Shown here in pieces: positions 25,142 through 36,425 of a stretch of 64,000 nucleotides of DNA (the first letter of the stretch is position 1; each line of letters starts with the position of its first letter). The translations under genes and the position numbers were made by a program. The DNA comes from Odontesthes bonariensis (Eukaryota; Chordata; Actinopteri; Atheriniformes; Atherinopsidae), in contig NC_134519.1 of assembly GCF_027942865.1 (NCBI RefSeq), positions 17,369,248 through 17,433,247 of the forward strand. The letters are read 5' to 3'. The notes beneath the pieces are model-generated. The model had not been told where the DNA came from, did no database searches, and saw nothing but the letters and a program-made list of their open reading frames with translations.

Positions 25142-25200
25142 ATAAATAGATAGATGGATAGATACTTTATTGATCCCCAAGGGGAAATTCACCATGATTC
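25142..25200. repeat. LINE/RTE-type tail with GATA repeats
   Basis: GATA-like repeats followed by ACTTTATTGATCCCCAAGG and GGAAATTC match a widespread fish retrotransposon tail (RTE or Expander type, from memory). It lies inside the hAT element as a further small insertion or internal part. Confidence 0.5.
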
Positions 25201-25375
25201 ACGGTAAACAGCAGCGATGATTAATACATTTTTTTTTTTTTACACTGGGCGGAAAAGATTAAGCCCAAGGACCGACCCGACCCGAATCATCTGCTTATAT
25301 TTTCGACCCGAACCCAGCCCGAACCCGCGGGTCCCGTCGGGTTTTTCGGGCCGACCCGACCCGTTGAGAACTCTA

Positions 25376-25512
25376 TGAGCGGCTACAGGGAGCCAGTGTA
25401 GAGAGCGGAGAAGGGGAGTGGTGTGGGAGAACTTAGGGAGGTTGAACACCAGATGAGCAGCATTACTGTTACAAAATCTGCAGTGCAGAAATGTAATCTG
25501 AATACTTATCAT
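25376..25512 (-). mobile_element. LINE ORF2 fragment, upstream part of the interrupted element
   Basis: The minus strand reads HLVFNLPKFSHTTPLLRSLH and then WLPVAA at the hAT junction, directly upstream of the ALAYRAVEG-type block at 23,700. This is the ORF2 C-terminal region of the same L2-like LINE. Upstream of about 25,512 the similarity stops, so the LINE is 5'-truncated. Confidence 0.8.
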
Positions 25513-28500
25513 GCAGAATTAATTCCACTCTATTTACATTTGCGGAAATTTTCCTATGTGAACATTAGCAAATACAATACAATAATTCCACATTTATACC
25601 AGCAGGCATGCTGATTGTGGAAAATTATAGCATGAAAGTAGTAGTCTTTTCAACAGTAATTTGCTCTCAAGTAGATGGTGGAATGCACAGCATAGTGCAG
25701 TGAATATTAATAAGGGTGGGTAGCATTTGAGCCACTCCAAAGCACAGCATTCTCTTTAAAGGAGCCTTTGAATCTGACTTTTATCAGCTAATGTTCTGAA
25801 AATTTTCCAAGCCTCAGAAACCTCTAGGCTATTAATCATGTACCATAAATGACAAGTGCAAATCTATAAAATATATAAATATTAGCATATCAATAATTAT
25901 ATATATATATAATAACCGCAGATAATATTTGAAAAGGCATGTAGCTGATGACCAAACATTCAGGACCTTTTGTTTTTTCATAATAATGATTTAACACTAT
26001 AAAGTTGAGGAGGTTATACTGAATGCTTTATATAACAAAGTGCAGGAAGAAATGATGTGCCTGTCAAATACTTAAAGTTATTAATTGTAGACACTGAGGT
26101 TATAGTTTCATGTTTTGCATAGGTCCAATCTATCTTTAAGAAACCGTGAAATGCTAAGACAAGTCAGTGTATATTTAAGGCATGATATAAAGATAATATT
26201 GATAAGAACATAAACTAGCTTGATAAAATCTAACGCATACCTTCTCGTAGTTTCAGGTTGGATTGTGGGATGGAGGGCAGGAATTGTTCAGCAGATTTGA
26301 AGGTAGAATAGGGGTGAGAAGTTTAGGAATGCAATCTGATGTCAGTCCCGGCTGTGCTTAAAAAGATAAACAAAAATAAAATCAGGAAATCGTAATTGCA
26401 TTGTGTATTTATCTACAAAAGCTTCATGTATTGGAATATTGCACTTAAATGTTTTGCACTGCCAGAAATGCGAAATAAAAGCAAAATGAAATCAAGATTC
26501 CTGATAGCAGGAGGTGAGAGAACCACATGTGAAAATGTGTTTCTTACAGCAAGACACAGTAAAGAAAACATGAACCTGAAAACAGTGCAGCATTGTTGCT
26601 GCCACTTTCATCATGCAACTCTAAATGGTGTTAGGTATTAAGTAATTTGCCATCATTACAATAGGTCAGCAAGAAATTCCAATGACAAGCGAACTGCAGT
26701 GATATGATGCAGCACTAGATGGAGCAATTACAGTAAGTCATCTGATGTGAAGGCCGAGTTATGTAGATCTGGCAAGCGCCCCAGAATACATATTACCCTG
26801 TGAGCAAGTGAATGCAGCATTAAAGCAGCTGACATTTAAGAGCACATATATCATTAAGTTAAAGAATGAGCTGCAGATTTGCAGTACTACACTGGACAGG
26901 GCAGTACTAGTATTAAAATACACTAACACAATCATAAGCAGTGATTAAACTATAAGTGTGGGGATTTACAACTTTCCCAGCTTCAAAGCACTTGGTTCTC
27001 CTGCGGTGCTCAGCAGCTGGCACACTAATAACACCATCTAAATTATATCTATTAAGAGACAAAACTCCACACAATTGCCAATTGTATGAGTGATGAAATG
27101 GGTATGAGACACAGCAGCCTCAGACTCTGCGGTACGAGAGGAGTGAGAGTCAGGTGGTCAGCTAACATGGTGCATTCCCTGTGCTAAGAAGCAGACTTTG
27201 TAGCATAAGGTAACAAGGTAACTGTGGATTCAATTTAAGGCTCTCAGTTAGAAAGTTAGAGATTAGGTTAAGAGATCAAGGCATCTAAAAGTGTTTTCCA
27301 ACCAATCAGTGCTCTTAGAAAATGAAAAAGAAATCAGAAGGAAAACAAAAAGAGTGTGTCATGACAGATATCTTAGCAGAAGGGAAGGCTGTAGCCCAAA
27401 ACAGAGACAGAAGCTTGTTCCTGATGACTTTTACCATTTCGAACTGACAATCATTTTTTCATTACTTTTATTGCTATTCAAATCATCAATGAATTAAAAA
27501 AGATTTCCTTCCTGTTTTCTCATAGTGTATGAGCCCAAGGGTTCAGAGACTGATACCTGCAAAACCTCTGCTAAAACCCCTCTTATCTAGTATTTTAGAA
27601 CCTAGATGGCAGAAAATTAACTTCGACTTTTACAATTACCCCGCTTACTAGTTCGAATCATTCATGTTCTTTAGCAAAGAGCATTTATAACATCCAGTGT
27701 TGCATCTCAATGAATAAGGCTGAAACTTACACGCATTCAGATTAGGCTTTAACTGCAGTTTATTAATTCTAAAATACACAAGTGAATTGTCAGATCTACT
27801 TTAATGTAGCAGTCATACTGACAAGCTAATTAACTTACACATTCACATGGTCAACATTCCCTTTCTTTTGTGAGCTCTCCTTCCTGCTTTGGCTCCAGTG
27901 TTGCTTTCAGCCTGATATAGTCATTCAAATTCTCCCATTAGATTAGGATTATAGTTTGTCTTTTTGTCCGAATGTGGTATCGAGTGAGGTTTTGATCTAT
28001 AAAGCTACAAAATACAGAGTAAAATAATGTTTCTATGACAGACAGATTAAGTGAGGCAGCAGATGTGCAGACAAATTCACCTCTTATTCACTCTTTTTTG
28101 CTCCTTTCTTCTTCACAAATGAAATATCCAAACACCAAAAATCTGCCAGACAACAAAGGAAAAAGACAGCCTTCACAACCAATGGCTGCCATAAAATGTG
28201 TTTGGCAGCAGCTAAAAATGACCTTGCAGAAATACTTTCATAGACAGGTTCATAAGTGAGGACAAAGTGTGGAGGACAAATCAACAGAGGAGGGAAAGGT
28301 TCAAGACCCTGGACCCAAGACTGGCTTTGTAATACATGGAGAACTGTTGCAATTAACACAAATGTAGCCATTTCTGACAAATAAATAAATAAATACATAC
28401 ATGTAAAATCATGTTTAAGGTTTAAGGGACAAATAACATTGATGGTCTCTTTATTCCGCCTTTAAAATGATGGAATAAATGTTTTGTGAAAATACCTTGT

Positions 28501-29530
28501 TTGTTGTTTTCAGTGTTGTTTTTTATTTGTTAATCGTTTTGTTCTGTGTTTTAGTTCTGAAGTACTATTTGACAAGATCTGTGTCAGTCAGTTTTATGCT
28601 GTGCCAAATTGTTTCAGTACAGTTACCAACCCAATATGGTGAAAATTGAACAATTGGTGAAATTTAGGGGGAAAAAAAATACCAAAATGATTACGTTTCA
28701 TAATTCGTATAGATGAATCTCAAAAAATGCATGGGTTCTCAGTAGCTTGTTTAAAGCCAACTCAGGCACGTTTTGGAATGGTATAAATGAATGAGTAGGA
28801 TATAGTGCCTTACTATTTAAAGCAATGTGAGGTTATGATAATAGATATTTGAAGAGATTTTTCCATTCCGTCTGATCAGTATGCTGGAGGCCACACTATA
28901 GTGCTTGTATCAGCAGCTTTCTATCTCTTTGATCGATGAGATCCAAGGCACTGAAACAAACCAAGCTCAATTCCTTCCTATCTGTATTTGTCTCTGCTAA
29001 AATAAATAACTCATTGCTATTTGTGGAATATTATAGAAAAAAATAAAATAAAACCCTCAAAGTTCCGTTTAGAAGATAAAAAAAAATGTGTGGTCGAAGT
29101 CAGCTGATGCTGACATGTTTTACAATCTGCAACTAAATGACGACGATAATCCCACACAGAGGCCCAAATAAAGCAAGAGCATCTGCAAAATGCAAGCACG
29201 GGGTAAAGAAGATATTTTATCTTCATATCAGCATAAAAATCTTGTATCATTGATCTGGCGAAAAAAACCTGTATCAGGATGTTATAAAGAGTTTCATCAC
29301 AAACAACCATACTTCAACAATCAGACACCACACTGACACAATCTAAACTGAAATTTGTTCTGCTTTTAACATCAGCAGGGCAGGAAAAAAGCCAACTGTG
29401 AGCTCATCTCTATTACCAGCTGTTACCACTGTGCTCTTACTAATGTGAAGTTATTTGTAAATGGGATAGACAGTGTCTGAAAATGAGATATTAAGAATAT
29501 ACTCATATTATCAAAACACTGAAATAAAGC
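25513..29530. other. Intergenic, no gene seen
   Basis: About 4 kb of AT-rich DNA with short AT repeats (near 25,900). ORFs of 60-100 codons have no motifs. No transposon ends were recognised. Confidence 0.5.
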
Positions 29531-30068
29531 TTGTCCTTTGCTAGAAGACCCAAAATGGACTGTGTTCAGATGCAAAATTTATGTGCCAAATAAATACAGT
29601 TTCAATGTATATCAAGTGTCTTTCTTTGATAAGCTCTGTATCAGTGCCTGTGGCAGTGCTTATTTAAACTTCTTTGATCACAGCAATAATGCAGAAAAGT
29701 TCACTGAGATATTAGAGCAGCATATCCTTCAACGGGACATATTTTCCAGGAAAATCCAAACCACAAACAAAACCACATTCTGCAAATTACAAAAGTAAAG
29801 ATACAGGAAAACTGAGTACAGCACTGACTTGCCTGCAGACCTGACGTGTCCCCAAAGGATAATTTTTTATTTTAAAATTGTGTCAACAACAACATATTGT
29901 TGCACACCTTAAGACTTGTTTGCAGAAATAATAGGACACAAATATTGACCGAATGCGTCCTTGCTTAGCATCTTCATTGCCAGATGATCTTTACAGTGTT
30001 CTGAGAAGCAATAGAAAAGTGGTAAACTGGTAAACTGTCCCTACTTTTTTGGAATGAGTTGCAAACCT
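29530..30068 (+). pseudogene. Tc1/mariner-like transposase relic
   Basis: The plus strand reads KWTVFRC (derived from the W-x-D-E block), then NNAEKFTEILEQHIL, and later, in another frame, LHTLRLVC-type sequence and a noncoding end CTACTTTTTTGGAATGAGTTGC. The order is that of a Tc1-like DDE transposase and its 3' terminus. Stops and frame changes abolish function. A second relic of the same family lies at 49,370-50,045. Confidence 0.75.
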
Positions 30069-31004
30069 AAATAAAGCAAAAACGTATGCATATTAACTAA
30101 TTAAATCAAGTGGACATGGATTAAATTAAATATCTAAAACATCTAAAATAGAAATTAAATATCATGGGTACATAGTATCTGCATATGCATTTTCATACTA
30201 TTACCCCATGCTGCCACAGCTCTTTCTGATTTAGGGGTTTGTACAGGATGTAAATGTGAACTCCATCATGTCCTTTACACAGAAAGATTCCAGCTGGCCA
30301 GCATCTTTGAACCCCTCCAGCTGCAGCTCTCACTGCACCACTGTGCCATCCAGAGGAACCGTCAGTAAAAAATGAACACAGAAAGACACACATAAACCTT
30401 CCACAAGAGAGAAACTGCTCATGATTCCAAGGATTTCTAATCAGAATAGCCTTCATGTACATTTATTTATCTTCTTCTTCTTGTAGACCGAGTTGTGTTA
30501 GAATACTGAGGGAAACCACATAACCTTAGCATTTCAAAAGCGTTGTATGACACATATTTCATCTGAGCACACATAGAGGTTTAGTATATTATCATAAGCA
30601 ATGATCTGTGAGCTATATGAAAGATTAAAGTGGATTGTAGTTTATTCTAGTATTTGCATATATTTGGATTTTAAAAGCAGTGCAAGTTTGCCACCCAGTG
30701 GACACCATTTTTACGTGCAACTATCTACCTTTCGAAAAAAATAAGAGATCAACTTATGAGACAGAACCTTGTGCAAAAAAAAAATTGAATACGGCTTTGC
30801 TCCTAAAAACATAGCTCGTAAAAGTCAATAGTAATAGTTTTGGTCTCAAATAAATGCGTCTTAATGCGGAGGTTCAGTCTGAAAGAGGAAACCAGGTGAA
30901 CTAAATTAATCACTAATCAAGGCAGTGCTACTTAAACTGCTGACCAACTGGCGAAAAATGCCTGTTATAATTACTCCTATAGTAGATACTCTGACGCGTC
31001 AAAA
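30069..31004. promoter_or_regulatory. Upstream region of the H2B variant
   Basis: The last 120 bases before the ATG hold two E-boxes, CAGGTG (30893-30898) and CAACTG (30945-30950), a TAATTA core at 30968-30973 and a TATAA string at 30966-30970. No CCAAT box, which is usual for replication-dependent H2B genes, is seen close by. E-boxes and TAAT cores would fit oocyte regulators, but such short motifs occur often by chance. Confidence 0.3.
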
Positions 31005-31440
<436 letters not shown>

Positions 31441-31506
31441 AGGCTGCAAATGTGTCGCCTGCATGTTTGCTTTCAGTTGGCGAGGATTCACTTTGTTGTT
31501 TACCTC

Positions 31507-31512
31507 AATAAA
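31507..31512 (+). terminator. Poly(A) signal of the H2B variant
   Basis: AATAAA lies 67 bases after the stop codon. No 16-base histone stem-loop is seen between the stop and this site, so the mRNA is likely polyadenylated. Confidence 0.7.
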
Positions 31513-34500
31513 AAAAATAAAAAAATCCTTGTAATTTTTAGCACTTTTTTTTAAAAAAATTTAATTTGATAAATTCATAAACATCAACATTAACCACTAG
31601 ATGGTGCAAGTGCACATTTGTACAGCGGTCTCTGCTTTACAAATCCTGTGCGTGGAACACAACAGAACTGTAAGAACGTCTGATTAAAATATATGAATAC
31701 ATACATGGAGAGATGTTTTTCGTGGTAAAACGTGCACGAGCTGTATCTATGCTTCAATTCGTACTTGACTGGCATTTCATTATATTAAACTAAATATATT
31801 TTTCCCCCTTCCACCCCAAATACAGAATTCTTTAATGTAATACCCAGCTCAATAGCCCCCCAAAACCGCAGCCTCTAAAACAACTGTATTATAGCCTGTA
31901 CAATTACTCTATAAAAACTGGGCATTTAGACTTAAATAACAGGATTTTTTTTAAATAAAAACTACTCTTCTGATCTGAACTTGGGCTACACAAAGTGTAA
32001 AGTCACTACACCGCATAACTGTACAGTTTTCATGGATGAGAAGGAAAGGTTGAGTTTCAAATCATGGTCCAGCTCCTGGAATTTTTGCTTTCATTTGCAG
32101 ATCATTACAACTCAGTGTGTGGTCAATAATCTCAACTACAAATGGAATGCTGTAACTTACTGTATGTTCACCATATAACAATCACTCTAAAATGCTTTGC
32201 CTGGATTGAAAAGTGATCAGTTTGTTTCAAATTCTTATATCTGTCCCACATAAGGACATGATCGTCAACTCCTATCAAACTAGAATCAAATGCAGCACCT
32301 GTTTTTGAGGATGCAAGGAGAGCACAGCAGCACTAACAGGTGAGGAATTAAACAGGTGTCTGCCTTGTTAAAGATTCTGGCAATTAGGGAATCTGCATGC
32401 AGACAAATGCATCCGAGAGATAACTTGAGGCATAAATTTGACGGAAACGTGTGAGATTCTGTAACACCCATTTCTGTGTGTGATAAGGATTTTACTCTGC
32501 TGCAAATGTTTTGACCATACTCTTCTCCTGGATTTCAATAGCTGTAAACATTGTGACACCATAACGTTCACATGGCGCAGCATGTTTTATGTCAGCCTGA
32601 CATTAGAAATGTGGGGAAAATAAGCTGTACAGGATTACCAAATATTGCCAGGCGTATTTCTATGTCAGCGTGACATTAGAAATGTGGAAACATTTCAGTG
32701 TTTCACTGGATGTACGAGTCTTTGTGCGATCTACAAATATCCAAATCATGGGGTCAGGGATGAGTATTCAAAAAATATAGTAGCATTCAGCTTTTTGAAT
32801 TGGTGCCCTTCACCCCTGATGAGGTTCCCATAGACATTGGAAAACGGTCATTATTAAGCTATCCTTCAAAATATTTAATATATTTATAAACTGACAGAGG
32901 AAATAATACAACATTGTATCCTTGTTATGCATTTTAATCAGGTTTTTAAAAGACGACACTGAATAGAACTTGATTACGGCATAATGACACTAGCATTTGC
33001 ACCAGCTCAATCTGCATAAGATGGAGGAACTGATAAAGGTCTCTCTAATTAGGATGCTGTTTACATCAGCCTTTACATACACCTATTAGGCATCTCTTAT
33101 CAACATCCCACAAAGCCAGACTGACTGCGATAATGCACTTGGGTGTGACTCCACTGACTGTTATTGTTGAGATATCCATTTCAGATGTTTCTCAGTTTTC
33201 CTGGTAATGATATGAAATCTACAGATGTTATTATGAGGGTGATGCAGTCTTTGATGGCAGTTACTTTGCTCATGATTATCGTGGTCATTTAGGTTTTGCG
33301 TCTTGCACCCTTCCCCATATCCCCATCGTGCCCGTGCCTTGTGGTAGTCATTGCTGTCTGCTTTAGGCAGAGTGCGATGAACACATTATGGATGGGTGCA
33401 TTAGTGAGTGATGCAGAGCCTGGGATGACTTGCCTTGTTTTCATGTGAGAGTGCATCATTAGAAAATGTTCCACTTGGCAGGGAAGCGCGTATTAACTGC
33501 AACCGCAATGAAATGAGGTTGTGATAGATGTTTAAAGTTATGAAGGACTATTAGGTTGAAATATGAACCTCTCAATTGTCATGATGAAACAGAGGGCTAT
33601 TTGCGTGGTGATCAGTGCATTGAGAGACAATTGGAATCTGCAAAGACCGATACAATGCATTATAGGTAGTGGGCTCAGAGCTGAAAGAGTACAGAAAAAG
33701 TAATCAAGCCTCCACTGAACAGTTTGGAGTTACTTTTCAATTCAATTCTCTATAAATTCATTTTGGTTCTTCACCAACATCTCAAGCATTGTGATGAGAT
33801 CTGAGGAGGAGCAGCAAACCGGGCATGTTGTCTAAGTCCTGTTATGGACTCTTACGAGCCATTTAGTGAGCTAGCACAGAATTTTTATAAGAGGTGCTTT
33901 AATGACACAAATTTTTAAAGCAGACTGCGTGTGCCTACATGAGTAGGTCCGCAAAAATAAGAGTATGAGTAGAAGCAAATCAGAACCAGAAGACAAACCA
34001 CATAAAGGCAGTCACAAGCCTCTCATAATGTTAGCAGCCAATTAAGCATCCTCATTATCTCCTATCATGTTTCCATGGTGACCTGCGAATTATTCCAGCA
34101 CCAGAATGCAAACTTCAGACCCCGTAGCTCTTCAGCTCCCCATAAATGTGAGCTGAAACGTGGAAATTGCATATTAATTGCTCGCTTTTCTATACAGAGT
34201 TTCCAAAATATCACACTTGGTCTGGTGACTCCTGATAATCAATGAAATAGGAAACACCTGATGGAAAACTGAGTGTGCTGCTGCCAATATAATGCTCTCC
34301 CTAAACTGAGACTCACTTAAGTTGCCCTGATTCCATCTTAAACTAACAACAGATCCAATTGCAAACCCATTAGCATTTAATATCACTGTAATTACTGTGT
34401 ACATTTCATTTTGTTCGCAGTATTTTAAATGGCTGCTCAGTGTGGTGGGAGGGCTATAGTTTAATCTCTTTCTGTGTTACTGTGTGCCACAGTACTCAAA

Positions 34501-36425
34501 ATAGCATTAAGAGTCTCATAATCATAGGGAACTAATTGCCTATAATTGCGTAAATGACGTGCCTCACCCTCATCAGGGCTGCTGCTGATGTCCAGCCGCT
34601 CTCCGCCCTGGGATAGGAAAGGGATTGACCACGATGCAGAAAAGCTAGGAGAGACAGCTACTGGTGGGTAATGTGAAGAAACCAAAGATCTAATATGTCA
34701 ACGGGGGGCTATGAGGGCAGGGGGTGTTGTGACTGCTGATGCTTTTTTGTTGTTATCAGAGTTGCCTCCGCTTCACAGAGGGGGGAAAAAGAAAAAAAAC
34801 TAAACACGAATGCCCACCATTTGAGAAATGAATTTATCGAAGTGGCTGTCTTTTTCCCCATTAGTAAGTGTTTAGTTCAGCGTTTTAAATAATTGCGTTA
34901 CCAGGAATGATATTTAAAATACATTTGGGAGTCAATGAGGCGGGAAAGTGCCTACATGTTTTGCTGATGACACCCGGGCCATTTGGAAGACATCAAAGTA
35001 GAGAGGAGGTAGCCCAGATGCATATTATAAACTCATTATGTATATCATTTAAAAGGATGTACTCCAGCCGCAAAAACAATATTCCTAGTCTCTCTCTGGT
35101 AATGTGTGTTTTCAAAGTTGAAACTCTTACTCGCTTTCTGTTTAATGTGGCATCTATTACCAAACTGTAACATGAAATGAATGGCCTTGATTTCCAGAAC
35201 AGTCATTAAGGTATAGAGGACATGCAGCTATGCCTCTGTGTTTTCAAATGCAAAGCAAGGTAAAACCTCTTCACCGATGTGTTTCTCCACCTGTAGCTCA
35301 AACCTTGTTTTCTGTGGAGCTTGAAGGGTCCTTGGTGGCAAAAGCAGATAAGCGCACCTTTGAATGTGTGTTTTGATGTATTGTGTGTCAGATATTTAGA
35401 TGGTCACATCCAAATGAGTCAATTAGCTTTGTAGAAACTCAAAGGTCATTTTAAGCCATCACCTCCAGCCATGAAAACCCATCCTCGGTGTTTAGGAAGC
35501 TTCTATCTTACCACTGGAAAATGGCCGTTCATCAGTCAAAAGAGATGTTTATCAGATGCCTTGCGAGTAGGCTTAAGAGGCTTAATTATGCGGCGTCCCT
35601 CTGCTATCAGAACACTACACGTGGGGCAGAGTGACACAGCGGTTGCCAGTCATTCAGCCTAATGTTCTAATGCACGGAGCCATGTGGATACAGAAAATCC
35701 ATTAGAGCTCTTAGGAGAAAATGCTGAGCAGAAAAAGACATTTTTAAAGCCACTCACAGAGGCTTACAATTAAGGTACTCTTATTTGCTCTTCCTCTAAC
35801 ATGAATGTCAAGACATTTTTTAACCCTAAAAGTTACTTAAATGTTTACATTATACAGTACTTTTTGAATTTCTTTCATTGACGTGAAAAGCCTTGCTGAG
35901 TATTATCGAGTGACTTGACATATACTAAGATAGATTTAGAGTCCAGAAGGTGGAATCACATTGGAAAGTAGCATTACTATTTGCTGAAATTTGAAATACT
36001 TGTGTACATAGCCTACATACATACATTTCTCATAAACGATTTGCATGATGTGTCATTTAGAAAACATGGTTCGATAACCTAAAAAAATAAAATGTCCTGA
36101 GTTTTTTCAACTCATTGTTACTTGCAGCCTGACAAAGAGCTTTAAAGGCTGGCTGGAGGCAAACAAGATAGGTCTGAGTGGCTGCATGTGAGACATAAAA
36201 ATAGCCCTCCTTGTCACACCGCAGGGAGGGTCTCATACCAAATATCAAAACAACTCTGTGAACCAACCCTGTGAACAGCCTGCAGGCACAAAGTGGACAG
36301 CCGCCAGGGAGAATTCAACAACAAAAACCGAAAGAGTAAGACAGGCCTTTTTTAGACAGCCTCGCTCAGTTACCCAAACACATCTTACAAAATTACTTTT
36401 CTCCTGGAGAGGTGAGCCAGTTAGC
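31513..36425. other. Gene desert between the H2B variant and asb10
   Basis: About 4.9 kb without recognisable exons or transposon ends. A 27-bp direct repeat (32588-32614 and 32661-32687, one mismatch) is the only clear repeat. 33,000-35,700 is free of mobile DNA in a window otherwise rich in it, and has mixed composition with TAAT cores, which would suit conserved regulatory DNA for gbx1. That is inference only. Confidence 0.45.

Larger units (their letters stand above)
23706..25375 (-). mobile_element. hAT transposon relic inserted into the LINE
   Basis: The ends are exact inverted copies: TAGAGTTCTCAACGGG at 23706 and its complement ending at 25375. The flanking octamers CGACCGGC (23698-23705) and TGAGCGGC (25376-25383) fit a decayed 8-bp duplication, and joining the flanks restores the LINE reading. 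Subterminal DNA is rich in CCCGACCCG repeats at both ends. Near the 25-kb end, on the minus strand, 25,070-24,830 encodes a BED zinc finger remnant with GKSEVWKVFGVV, CSKFKVLLKYDSKKTGTSS and LSRHT. The second cysteine of the finger is replaced by Phe. The catalytic region is missing, so it cannot be autonomous. Confidence 0.85.
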
